DNA from: Leptidea sinapis
Lineage: Eukaryota; Arthropoda; Insecta; Lepidoptera; Pieridae
Length of the DNA stretch: 64,000 bases
Assembly (NCBI RefSeq): GCF_905404315.1
Contig: NC_066281.1
Coordinates: 12,862,001-12,926,000, forward strand
Direction: 5' to 3'
Shown: one piece after another, positions 11,126 through 21,403 of the stretch
Position numbering within the stretch: position 1 is the stretch's first letter
Layout of the letters: every line of letters starts with the position of its first letter
Position numbers and translations under genes: made by a program
Notes under the pieces: model-generated
Told to the model about the DNA's origin: nothing
The model's database searches: none
What the model saw: the letters and a program-made list of their open reading frames with translations, nothing else

Positions 11126-11600
11126 TCACAACGCCCGAGAATCGTGGCGAACCGCTTCCACTTCCAACGCATGTGCCACCGCTTCCTTCAAGCTACTATG
11201 ATGGCTCAGTCGTACGGCTGCTCTTACTTCGGCGTCCCGTATTCCATCGATGAACACTTGGAGCAACATTTCTTCTATTGCAGCTGGCGACGACTGATAT
11301 GCTTTACGCACTAGCTTCTCAGCTTCGACGGACAACTGCTGCAGAGTTTCGTTGGCCCTTTGACTGCGGTCCTTAAGCTGCGCCCGATACACATGTGTTT
11401 ATCGCCATAACGTGCCTCCAACGCGTCAAGAAGGTCCGTATAGGTTACCTCCTTCTTCCCAGCGCCGAGTGCTTCCAATACGGAAAGTGCTTCATCACGG
11501 AGCGCTAGTGTGAGGGCAGAGTATGCTTCTTGGTCACTCCAACCACTTGCTCTTCTGACCGTCTCTAATTGTAGCTTGAAGGCGGCCCAGGAAGACTTGC
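11126..11600 (-). pseudogene. gag: gag, C-terminal part (left of Transib), gypsy element 3
   Basis: Starts at the Transib target duplication (GKSSWAAFKLQLETVRRASG) and carries a capsid-like region (SALTLALRDEALSVLEALG, DLLDALEARYGDKH). A 2-bp TG insertion near 11392 shifts the frame to YRAQLKDRSQRANETLQQLS. In the uninterrupted gag it would follow the KVPPYD codons on the other side of the Transib. Confidence 0.88.
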
Positions 11601-11605
11601 CGTCG

Positions 11606-11641
11606 CACATAGGTAGATTTCGACGATTTAGGCGGCCAAAA
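11606..11641 (+). repeat. Transib left TIR
   Basis: Begins CACATAG; after a 23 nt spacer comes CCAAAAGTC. It compares with the RSS heptamer CACAGTG and nonamer ACAAAAACC (6 of 9 nonamer matches). Confidence 0.93.
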
Positions 11642-12299
11642 GTCATTTTTTCAAAGTCAATTTAGCCATAAAACTTTGACCGGTACCGTTACAAGACACT
11701 TCCATGAATCTATCCTCACTATCCCCACCTTTAGGCCATGTGCCATGAATTATTTACACATAGTCGAAACTTGACCTCCGTTCCCGGTGTACGTTACAGT
11801 TCTCGACGCGTCGCGTCGCTCACTGTGCAACTTCTCTTACAAAGTCCATATTTTTTTTGTGAAGTTAATTACCTTAGTGAAAGTAATGGATTCGCATAAT
11901 TCAGGTATGAATCTTTGAAACTATGTATAATAATGGTGTTTTATTACAGATTGTCATATTTTTTTTCACTTGTAAGACAAGATGTTTTTTGTACAAATTT
12001 ATCATTGATTTTCGATTTCTCAAGAGTTTTAATTATACTTCAGGGTCCATCCCACCTGTTTTCTTCTCTTTTACGGTATAAACAGGGTCTTAGTATTATA
12101 GTAAACAAAAAATTTGCCGCTAGAAACCGCAAATCTCGGAAAAATCCTTAATCAAAGATTTTTTACATAAACACATAAAAATAAAGAGTTTTTCGAAAAA
12201 AATAATAGTTCTTGGTTAGGTGGAACCTTTGAGATTCCGATTGAAACAACTCATCGCCAGGGTCGTCCAAGTAAATCGTTTGCCGATTTGAGTGAGTGA

Positions 12300-13985
12300 A
12301 GCAAGAGAAGGAAAACAGAAGAAATACGTTCTTCTGTGGACCCTGAAGTAATAGTCCATGCTGCGCACGTACTTTTACAATCAGATGGAAAAAGAAATGC
12401 GTCCAAAGTCCTGAAGGACGTAACCAATTCGCCAACAAAAGCCAGTCAATACAAAAAGGCTTATTCTAAGGTTGATGAAGCTATCCCTTCGTTGACCCCC
12501 TTCGAAGCACTTAAGATGTTTGTTGAGGCTGATCTCACACGTAGGCAATATGAAATAATAAGAGCAACAAACAAAAGACATTTCCCTTGTTATGACCTTT
12601 TGTTGAAAGCGAAGCAAGAGTGTTACCCGCCGAAATCGGCTTTACGGGTAACGGCTACCTGCGCGGAAATGGACCTTCAAAGCCTAATTGATCACACCGT
12701 TACGCGCTTATCGAAATTCCTGGAAGAAGTTTTGATAACACTTAATTCTAATGAAAGACAATCATTAACTATTATATTGAAATGGGGTTGTGACGGCTCA
12801 CAACAAACGCGGTATAAGCAGAAATTTACAGAAGATGCCGACTCTGATGCAAATATATTCTTGAGTTCTTTTGTTCCAATCCAAATTGTCTGTGGAGAAC
12901 AGGGTAAAAAGGTTGTATGGCAGAATCCTACACCTTCGTCACCACGATTTTGCCGACCGATTAGATTTCGCTTCGTGAAAGAATCAACAAATATCACTAG
13001 AGAAGAAATAGCATATGTAGAAAATGCACAAAAGCGCCTGACCGCAACAAAAGTTGGTATTAATTCTAACGAATATACGTTTCGGCATATTATGAAAATG
13101 ATGATGATTGACGGCAAAGTATGCAACGCAGCTACAAACACTTCTTCAACAAGTCGGTGTTTTATATGTGGAGCGACATCAAAAGACTTCAATGATCTTA
13201 GTAAAAATAATGTAGTAAAATTTCCCGAAGCTCTCGAGTTTGGAATCTCTAATTTACACGCCAGGATACGGCTTTTTGCATTTAGCATATAAATTACCCG
13301 TAAAAAAGTACAGAGAAAGGAGGACCCCAGAGGAAAAGTTGTTAGAAGAACAAAGAAAAAGGGAAATTCAAGAAAGATTCAGAACAGAAACTGGCCTTTT
13401 AGTTGATATGCCTAAAGCTAACTTTGGTAACACAAATGATGGGAATACCAGTAGACGCTTTTTTGATGACACTGAATTGGCTGCCGAGATTACAGGCATT
13501 AACCATGAAGTTATCCATAGGTTGAAGGTTATATTAGAGGTGATTACTAGTGGCCATAAAATTGATGTTTCTAAATATAATAACTACGCTTTGGATACAG
13601 CAAAGTTATATGTTGATCTTTATGGATGGCACCCCATGACGCCAACAATGCATAAGATTTTAATCCACGGTGAAAACATCATCGAACATGCATTGCTGCC
13701 GATAGGACAGCTGTCAGAAGAAGCGGCAGAGGCACGCAACAAACACTTTCGCACCTACAGGCTCAATTACGCGAGAAAGTTTTCGCGCGAAGAGTGCAAC
13801 TTAGATATTTTTCATAGATTATTATATTATTATCATCAGATCCATTGTTAAGTAGTTTGAGGCCAATCAGGAAAACCTCACATAAATCTTTTTTAAGCGA
13901 AACTATTGCAATGTTGTTGCCTGGGGATCCAAATGAGACCGAAAATGAAATATAGGACTCCGACACATCTTTTTCTGAAGATTAA
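12300..13985 (+). pseudogene. Transib transposase (RAG1-core-like), two frameshifts
   Basis: A cut-and-paste transposase related to the RAG1 core. The first catalytic Asp is in LKWGCDGSQQTRYKQKF (GAC 12792-12794). The next conserved block, NPTPSSPRFCRPIRF, is typical of Transib. A likely second Asp is in MIDGKVCNAA (13110-13112), followed by a zinc pair CFICGATSKD. The catalytic Glu lies in LSEEAAEARNK (13711-13740), the counterpart of RAG1 ASEGNESGNK around E962. A small deletion near 13270 ('IRLF' to 'LHLAYKL') and an indel in the TTATTA run near 13830 shift the frame, and a TAG follows at 13953-13955. No ATG is present: the open frame begins at 12300 after a stop and reads SKRRKTEEIRSSVDPE. 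About 560 codons, in the usual range. Confidence 0.93.
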
Positions 13986-14433
13986 TAACTTTTTATAAAA
14001 AAAATTATTTTTTTTGTTTTTTATGATATACAATGGAATAAAATTATTTTGTAAATACCAAATGTCTTATTTTTTTTCATATTAGTATACTTATTTAGAT
14101 TTTTTTATATATATTTAGTTATATAGGTAAATATATATATTTATATATATATATATATATTTTTTTTTTATACAGTTAAAAGTCTCAAAGGGCCTCTACA
14201 TGTTGGACCCATGCCCCCATGCAAGCCTCTCAAAGGACCGGGCATCGTCCCGTGAATTACTCCGCTGAGACAACATAATAATATAAATTTTTATTAAAAT
14301 CTTAATATTTATATATATTTTTAGTAAATAATTTATTAAAAATTTTTGTTTTACTCCATACAGTGTTTCATTTTATAATAACCTCTTTTAATTACTAAAA
14401 CCCCATTTAAAAGCTGTTAACACAGTAAAATGT

Positions 14434-14469
14434 TTTTGGCCGCCTAAATTCGCGAAATCTACCTATGTG
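14434..14469 (-). repeat. Transib right TIR (23-RSS-like)
   Basis: Read inward on the minus strand: CACATAG, 23 nt, then CCAAAAACA, which matches the RSS nonamer ACAAAAACC at 7 of 9 positions. The TIR differs from the left one at three adjacent bases (CGA against ACG). Confidence 0.93.
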
Positions 14470-14487
14470 CGTCGTAGGGGGGTACTT

Positions 14488-15102
14488 TCAAACTTCTGGT
14501 CGATGTGATTCCGCAGGTGACTCCTGGGTTGGCTGAATGACCCCCACCCACGACTTCCTATTGAGCTGATGAATAGTTGCTTCCATTTCCCCCATCTTCC
14601 TTTCCACAGTGTCAATCCGGGCGATCTCCTTTTCTACAGTGTCAATCCGGGCGATCTCCTTTTCTACAGCGTCAATCCGGGCGGAGTTTTTCTGCACGAC
14701 TGATAAAATTTCCTTGGAGAGGCCTTCATGCAGACCTCGCAGCTGCTCCTCCTGTCGGCGCGCTTGCTCCTCCTGTTGGCGCGCTTGTTCCTCTTGCAAG
14801 CCCCGCAGCTGCTCCTTCTGTCGGCGCGCTTGTTCCTCTTGCAAGCCCCGCAGCTGCTCCTCCTGTCAGCGCACTTGTTCCTCTTGCAAGCCCCGCAGCT
14901 GCTCCTCCTGTCGGCGCGCTTGCTCTTGCATCATGGCGGCCATCTGCTGCATGAGCGCGCTGATGTTTACGGCAGGAGCCTGCGGTGCTGACACGGTCGC
15001 ACTGAGTCCAGAGCCGGATGCTTGTTGCGACTCGTCCTCTGCCACTGCAGCTGCTCCCGCTCGCGTGGTCACTCTCTTCTCGTTCCTGGGCACTAATGGC
15101 AT
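14488..15102 (-). pseudogene. gag: gag, N-terminal coiled-coil part (right of Transib), gypsy element 3
   Basis: Starts at ATG 15102 (MPLVPRNEKRV), not at the upstream GTG, because the primer site lies between. After an Ala-rich segment come repeats of a 15-residue unit, RQEEQLRGLQEEQAR (45 bp unit, 14720-14935), and three copies of a 10-residue unit, ARIDTVEKEI (14590-14695). This is a strongly charged coiled coil. One CGA in the repeat has become TGA (about 14866), a CpG-type change. A frameshift near 14500 separates it from KVPPYD next to the Transib. Confidence 0.88.
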
Positions 15103-15110
15103 CTTTCCAA

Positions 15111-15127
15111 TCCCACTTCTGACACCA
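15111..15127 (-). other. Primer binding site of gypsy element 3
   Basis: TGGTGTCAGAAGTGGGA on the minus strand, three to four bases inside the 5' LTR. The TGG start and position fit a tRNA primer site; very similar sites are usual in insect gypsy elements. Confidence 0.85.
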
Positions 15128-15130
15128 ATT

Positions 15131-15741
15131 GACACGGGAGTGGGTCAGGGATTGGAAGTAATACTCCGCTTATAGGAACGAGTCTTTATTTGCGTTCACT
15201 TTTTCTGAACTTGCACTTCGCCGGTCTGCCGCTGTCCCTCTTGTGGGCGGCGGTACCTTCAACGCGTCACACCGCACCGAACACTAAGTCTCTTCTATCT
15301 TCTTCCTCTTGGAACACTTCCACTTTTCACTACTTCTTCTTCTTCTTTACACTTTCGAGTCAGAACTAGAACTGCCGTAGGCCACGCTTAGTACGGCCTA
15401 TATACCCCGGGATCCGTTCTATTTTCAAAATGATTGTCCCATTCCATCTTTAAATTTAAATTGTACTAGAAAATTCTTTTAACTATTTTTATCCTGCTTA
15501 CACATTTTCCATCCCTTTTTTTCTGTTCGATTTGATCCTGAACTTACTAGAAATTTCCTTTTACTTTACAAAACCCAAAAAAATCCATACACTGGTAGGT
15601 GTATCGAACCCGGGTCTACAGCGTCTAAAGTAAACACTTCTCCGCTGAGCTAAGAGTATTGCTGACGGAGCTGTCAAAATTAACAATGTCTTGAAGTCTG
15701 ACACCTCTCGTCATATACTTCGAAGGGTTGCTACGCAACAC
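15131..15741 (-). repeat. 5' LTR of gypsy element 3
   Basis: 611 bp, near identical to 6715-7363. It repeats the tRNA-like A-box (15642-15652) and B-box (15598-15611) block. It ends at the TAAT duplication 15742-15745. Confidence 0.93.
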
Positions 15742-15745
15742 TAAT

Positions 15746-16160
15746 ATTGCGTGTTTCACTTAACTACCATTACCCAATCTTTTTAACCTCACTGATACCA
15801 TCACAAACCTCTGGGACAATCCTAGATATAGACTGCTTTGAAACTCTAAACAGGTACTGCAAGCTTGTATAGAGGTCTCCAGTTGCAAGAAATCTCAAAG
15901 TTATAGCAAGCCTTTCAGTCACTGTAATAGCTTCGCTAGTTTCTCAAGCAATAGAAATCTGTCGACATTCTTGTGAAGTTTTTTATTGTGTTCTACCCCT
16001 TCGAACTGCATATCTCTGATATGTGCTACTCCATACTGCATTATTTTTCGGTACAGCTCTTTCATCCACCAACGCACTTTTCGTTTCTCCTTTTTCTTGA
16101 ATTTCCTTCATTTACTTCATTCGCAGTACCTTCTTCTATTGTCTGTACCAGTCGTTAATT
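15746..16160 (-). pseudogene. Harbinger/PIF-type transposase N-terminal remnant
   Basis: The minus strand reads, with a few stops, KVRWWMKELYRKIMQYG, then ITVTERLAITLRFLATGDLY and TSLQYLFRVSKQSISRIVPE. This block (RLAxTLRFLATGDSYxSLxxLFRIS) is the well-known start of the Harbinger/PIF DDE nuclease domain. The catalytic part is missing: the LTR of gypsy element 3 starts directly downstream. It was split by that insertion, or decayed before it. Confidence 0.75.
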
Positions 16161-16489
16161 ATGTTGTCAAATTCAATTCGGCACTGACATGTCTTAAATA
16201 GGTAAGTGTAACACATATGATCATATATATGTAGACAACTAACAGGTGACAAACAATTTAATCAGACAAGTTTCATACATATAATTATTATCTATAAGTT
16301 TTTTATTTTTAAAACATTGCATACCTACACAACTTTTATTTATAATTTGCATGAAACTTTTTAAATACGTGTACACCTAGGTAGGTATTATAATACCTAC
16401 CTACCTAGGTGTAAACGAGGCGTTAAAGGAATAAATTTTGAGAAAACAAATACCTTTTTATGCCAAACTTACCTAGGTACTCTACATTT
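16161..16489. other. AT-rich non-coding DNA with a near-perfect palindrome
   Basis: No gene seen. The only structure is an inverted repeat at 16372-16413 (arms TACACCTAGGTAGGTATTA, with one extra GTAG on the right arm). Confidence 0.5.
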
Positions 16490-16790
16490 CCTGAGATAGG
16501 ATCTCAGCAATTAAGCTCAGCTAAGGAATTTAGCAAGAGGGCTGGGAAAATTCCATCCAGACCTGGGGGATTCGGGGATAGGTAAGGCCCAAAATAATTA
16601 ATTGCCCAATCGAGTTGGTGCGAGGAGCAGACCATCGCGGTTTACTGCTTTCTGTCCATCGTAACCATACCGGGAAAGTGTGTTTCAATCATGAGATTAA
16701 GACGCTGAGATTCGCTGCAGGAATAGCGTTCATTAGGCATTCTCAGCGTTCATGGGTGACATCAGAGGTTTGAGTAAATTCCTTTGAGTA
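16490..16790 (-). pseudogene. Non-LTR retrotransposon RT fragment (R1/LOA-like)
   Basis: The minus strand reads LNLMIETHFPGM, a gap, LDWAINYFGPYLSPNPPGLD and GIFPALL. 'LLETHFPGS' and 'FGPYKSPGPDGIFPALLQ' are the segment just before the RT palm in R1/LOA-group LINEs. Stops and frame changes show decay. Confidence 0.6.
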
Positions 16791-17300
16791 CTTGGGAAGA
16801 TAGTACTGTACAAAATAGGCGCACAGAGTTGCGGATGATAGCCCATAACTACATACCTATACCTAGGATGACCAGAAACAACATATTGTGCAGCCAAACA
16901 AATGAGAACGGCAGCTGGTGTACCGCCCTATTAAAAGAATGTTTTGGGGTTATATTTTCCCAACTTTAGTATTCCACAACTGGCTCTTTTTTCAGTTTTT
17001 CAAATATTTTTTTAAAGTTCAATTTACAAACAGAAAAGGAACGCCATTATTTAAATTATTTGACCCGTTTCGGGGATGCCCATCGATTGTTTTAAATCTT
17101 GAAAGCCAAAAAAAGAACAACTGTCACGTCAAAGTGAAAATCAGGGTATTTGAATTTCACATTTACAAAAACGTGAAACTATTTACTAGCTGTTTTATGT
17201 CGTGTACTGCAATGATATTATATGTAGTATTAAAAACTTTTAAATATCATTGGTGTACTGTGTGTTTTTTGAAACATTGGCTTATTTATTACTACATCTT
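16791..17300. other. No gene recognised
   Basis: AT-rich sequence; open frames here show no recognisable motif. Confidence 0.4.
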
Positions 17301-18000
17301 TTCCCAATGACGTTGAGTTGAGTTTGTGCTCCTTCGTTCAAAAAACTGTAGTTTGCGAAAGGACGCTTATTACGTTGTTTTGATTTTGCAAAAAGGACGC
17401 CGTGTTGTATTAATACGTCTGATTGTGGAGTCTGAACTATTGCAGCAAAAATGCCGATCATGCGTGTGGCAGAGAACAAGTGGCAGCAAAAAACTCATTT
17501 GTTTCAGATGGTACTCTTTGGGACCCTGATCTTCCGTCAGAGCAAAAACCAGCCATTACAATCGCAGACGCAACACTACACTCGGAAGTTCCAATTATTT
17601 GCTTCAAACTATGGCCGATTTGATTATTTTTGCATGTGGCTGGCACCTATCAAATAAAGCAGGCGTATTCACCGACATATAAACGTCGGTGAACATTTGA
17701 GGTTTCACGGTATTTACACATTAGGAAGTGAGCCGTGACCAAATATCTGGATTGCAGGGAATAAATCCAATGCTGCTTCGGGCGAAAATAAAGTCTCACC
17801 ACTCTTCAGGAAAAACATACTTTGTTTTTATTGTAACTGAACGAGGTAATCGTAGCAGAGAAGCAATAATAAGTTATTATTGCAACTGCATTGTAGGGCT
17901 GAGAACTGTGGGGTGTTGTTCCCATGTGATGAGTATCATCTGGTACCTGGACTATGCTCGCCATGAGGGAGTGACGCGACCGTTGAGTGTAGTTGGTTGA
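17300..18000 (+). pseudogene. SWIM zinc-finger transposase remnant
   Basis: The open frame 17728-18000 contains YYCNCIVGLRTVGCCSH followed by VMSIIWYLDYARHEG. The pattern CxC...CxH with 'GxRTVGxCSHV..VxWYLGYARH' is the SWIM finger found at the C-terminus of DDE_4-type transposases in animals. Upstream a degraded VGEHLRFHGIYTLG region belongs to the same protein. No intact DDE domain remains. Confidence 0.6.
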
Positions 18001-18204
18001 AAAGGCACCACTATCCATACTACATGTAGATAAGATTTGTCTCAATAAACACCATTTAATGAAAAAGTTTTTGTTATTCAAAATATACAAGTAGTACCTA
18101 TATTATGTACCTAGTAGTAGTAGTAGACTATGCCTGGTGAGAGTTCTAAAGCATCCTAGAACATGAGAAAATTGTTTTACACGAAGAAAATCGCTGTTGC
18201 TAGT

Positions 18205-18345
18205 ATTTAACAGACTTCAAAAAAGGAGGTTCTCAATTCGACGCGTATATATATTTTGGTTCAATTATGTTTCTTGCTTTTTTATCTGACCGTTTATTTA
18301 TACATATATATATTAGAATGATTTTGTTTCAATTATTTGTGTAGG
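18205..18345 (-). repeat. Dispersed repeat tail ('acttcaaaaaaggaggttctcaattcgacg' family)
   Basis: The plus strand shows a short copy of the motif that recurs in reverse at 50900-50960 (both contain ttcaaaaaaggaggttctca or its complement). Interspersed repeat, probably a LINE or SINE 3' end. Confidence 0.5.
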
Positions 18346-18602
18346 TATTGATCTCTAACAGTCAAGCGAACGGGGTCGTAACATAACCCCAAAACTTAAC
18401 TTAGGACTCCCAAACTTTATAAAAAAAAGAAAATTAATGTCACAAATTCTCATACAATGATCTATTAAATGTAAATATTTTATGTTTCAACACGACTTTT
18501 TTTTGGTGTACGAGACTTCCAATGAAACCTGCCATTCGCCTTTATAAAAAAATAAAACCAAAATTTATTAAGTTTCCTCAATTTTATTATAAACAAAATC
18601 TT

Positions 18603-21360
18603 TTATGGTTGAGGAGCTGGTGCAGCCGATGTAGCTGCAGCCTCTTCGCGAACACGGTCCTTCTTAAGTATCCCCATAAATGCAGCCTTATCAGCTGGTG
18701 TTTGGAAGCGACCATGACCAAACTTAGAGGCTGTATCAATAAACTTGAGGTTGATCTTTTCAAGTGCAGCCCTCTTGGTGTGTACTCGCAAAGACTGAAA
18801 AATTTGATAACAGGCAGGGTTAGCTAAGTATTTGAATTTGCTGCATTTGTTTGTGTTATTTGTAAATCTAGTAACAACTGTTCCTTTTTAAAAAGTTCAG
18901 TTTGTAGCAATAAATGAAGTAGTCTGCCAATTGTATTAGTAATAATCCCTAGTCATCCACTTTTTGATGAAAATACAAGCAAAAATTATATTTGCAGATA
19001 GCTATAATGAATATGGATAACCATTATATCAAAGTTAATAAAGCTTTTGAAAACATCATTACTTGAGAAGCTCACAGGTGAAAAGAGCTTGCAATCCAAA
19101 AACTAGATAAGTGTGTGTGGGGATTGATAATCAAATTTGAAATTGTTACAATTGTTAACATTATTTGCATGTTTTTTTTTTAATCTAACAAAAGTAAAAT
19201 TATTAAGACTACTATTATTTATAATATGACTATTACTTAAACTACTTACTTTTCTTAATGTGATAACACGCTTTTTAGGTCCCATACAACATCCTTTAAT
19301 CATAACAAAGTCATTATTCACTTCACCATAGTGAGGGAAACCACCCATTGGTGTAATGGATTTCTCAGACAAATCATACTCAGTTGATGCATTATTCTTA
19401 ATAACTTTTCCATCCTTAGTATGAATACCTGCAAACAGATTTATATATTTTTCACTGATATATATATATATTCAAGAATTGAAATTCATAACTCAGTTAC
19501 AATATCTAAAAAAATTAGAGATGATACAGATATATCCACTATCAAGGCTAAACTTTATCATTTTTAACTATCACAAAATAAAATCAATTGCTCATATTCA
19601 ATTATGATGTACGAACACAATTTCTCTGCAGAATTTGCTTAAAAAGGTTGTGCCTGTCTTCATATTATAACTACAAGTCCAAGATTCCAGTAAAGTACTA
19701 ACCTTGGCCTATTCTATAAATCTTCTTATTCATTTCTGTGCGATGATGATAGCCCTTTTGACCAGCACGGGCTACAGTGAATGATACTCTCGATGGATGC
19801 CAAGCTCCAATACAGGCAACTTTTCTGAGACCCTTGTGTGTCTTGCGAGGCAGTTTTTTTGTATGCCAACGAGATGTGACACCTAAAAATATTGCAAATA
19901 TTTATAATAATATCCAAATGTGTACTAAATATATTATATTTAATATTAAGAATTATAATGATATAATTATTAATTTGTTCTTTTCAACCAACCTTTGAAT
20001 CCCTTTCCTTTTGTAACACCAATGCAGTCAATCATCTCATCTTGAGCAAAGACAGCATCAACAGGAATAGGTTTCTCCAAATGTTCTCTGGCCCATACAA
20101 CCTTATCTTGAATAGTGCCACCATTCAACTGGATTTCCATGATGTGGGCCTTCTTTTGACGCTGCTTAAGCAGCTTCATTTGAGTATGAGCAATAATTCT
20201 GATCACACTACAATAGCGGATCATTTTCTTGAAGTCCTTCTCAATAGATTTGCGTCCAAGCTCATCCTGCCACTTCTTGCTGGCCTTTGTAAAAGCCTTC
20301 TTCTTGGACTTATACCTGATTATATTACAAATTCATATATTGCTGTAAGAAAAGCCATACAGTCTCATCGTTGAGCGGAGACTGCTTGGCAACATATGCA
20401 AAGCATATTCAAATGATGACCCTCATTCTCGGGAGAGGAGGGCTGTGGTGAACAGATTAGTAATACAGCTTAACATATTAATTTATAGACAAAACATTTC
20501 TTATTACATGCAAGTATCATTGATATCTACATACAAAGGCAAAAATACATGGAAACAAAAATGTATAAAATTAAAAATATATATATTACCAGTTCTTGTA
20601 GAAACGACGGCGACAATCTTCAGACATATGCTCAGACCAAACAGTGAGTAAAGTTCTAAGGCCATGTGGAGTGTTAATGTATCCAACTACACCAACACAT
20701 ACCATTGGAGGTGTCTCTATCACGGTAACAGCTTCCACAATCTCTTTTTTGTTGATTTCTAAAATAAAGTTCAAATTTTAGCACGTGTAAAACTTATTAC
20801 GCAAAAATAAAGGTACAGAAATGAAAAGTCTCAAAACATAAAAAATGAAAATTTATAGCATAAGATTATGAAACTCACTTGATCCAGGACGGTCAGGTTC
20901 ACGAACCACATGGGTCATGCCAGCTTTATAACCAATAAAAGCTGTTAGATGTACAGGCTTGCTGGCATCATCTTTAGGGAACGCCTTAACTTTACCACGG
21001 TGGCGGCGGGATCTCTTCTTGGGATAGAATCCCATGGACCCATGCCGGGGTGCTGAAAATTTTCTGTGCGACTGAAAATAAAAACACGCTACACGTGAGT
21101 AAAATTAAAGACCTAGTTGAAAGTTCCAAATAGAAATTAAATAATATCAGTCCGCCCTAGTAAAAATCTTCACAAGGATTCAGGTTCTAACCGTTTAAAA
21201 AGAGTTTTGTATCATCATCTAGGAAAACTAGGCTTCAAGCCAATTTACAATTATAGTTTTATTCAATATGTTTCATATCAAATCATAGAAAGTCCTAAGA
21301 TTACTTTAATAAAAAGAGATAAATAACAGGTTATTAACAGAATTTCACAACACTTACCAT
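18603..21360 (-). CDS. RpL3: Ribosomal protein L3 (uL3), seven exons
   Basis: Large-subunit ribosomal protein uL3, which reaches toward the peptidyl-transferase centre. Minus-strand exons: 21358-21360 (ATG only), 20879-21071, 20590-20758, 19993-20315, 19703-19882, 19250-19428, 18603-18794, all GT-AG. Joined they give 412 codons plus stop, the normal insect length. Recognisable blocks are SHRKFSAPRHGSMGF near the N-terminus, HLTAFIGYKAGMTHVVREPD, TPPMVCVGVVGYI, VTKGKGFKG, RVSFTVARAGQKGYHHRTEM (the conserved W/H loop region) and GCCMGPKKRVITLRK. The C-terminal EEAAATSAAPAPQP tail is a usual variable end. Exon 1 contributes only the start codon, so translation begins at an exon edge. A pyrimidine-rich leader lies upstream. 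An AATAAA (18564-18569) follows the stop. No defects seen. Confidence 0.97.
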
Positions 21361-21403
21361 GCTGTAGGAAGGTCGCAACAAAAATGGCCGAGTTGTGAGA
21401 TCT

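Larger units (their letters stand above)
11606..14469 (+). mobile_element. Transib DNA transposon, both TIRs and 5-bp TSD, transposase broken
   Basis: 2864 bp. Both ends are inverted copies of CACATAGGTAGATTTCG..., about 36 bp with three mismatches, and are flanked by the same 5 bp CGTCG (11601-11605 and 14470-14474). CAC-starting TIRs and GC-rich 5 bp duplications are hallmarks of Transib. The single gene between them codes for a RAG1-core-like transposase, which confirms the family. The element sits inside gag of gypsy element 3, between codons for PPYD and GKSS. An AT-rich low-complexity tract (13985-14170) lies downstream of the gene. Confidence 0.95.
6711..15745 (-). mobile_element. Ty3/gypsy LTR retrotransposon 3, both LTRs and TSD, with nested Transib
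   Basis: A complete-ended minus-strand LTR element of about 9.0 kb, or about 6.2 kb without the Transib inserted in gag. LTRs at 6715-7363 and 15131-15741 are near identical. With LTR ends set as GTGTTG...GTGTC (minus) both flanks are TAAT (6711-6714, 15742-15745), a 4 bp target duplication as usual for gypsy elements. A polypurine tract TTGGGAGGGGGCA (about 7364-7376) and a primer site at 15111-15127 confirm the ends. All genes are broken by several nonsense codons and frameshifts, so the copy is dead. Confidence 0.95.

Noticed and set aside
11606..14469. Inverted gag fragment (a rearranged piece of the LTR element)
   Set aside because: At first the matching ends looked like gag codons on both strands, but the 5 bp CGTCG duplications and CAC-starting TIRs show that they are the ends of a Transib.
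14577..15175. Plus-strand ORFs rich in Ser/Cys/Leu repeats
   Set aside because: They are antisense shadows of the gag coiled-coil repeats on the minus strand.
18522..20651. Plus-strand ORFs across RpL3
   Set aside because: Shadows of the RpL3 exons and introns on the minus strand.
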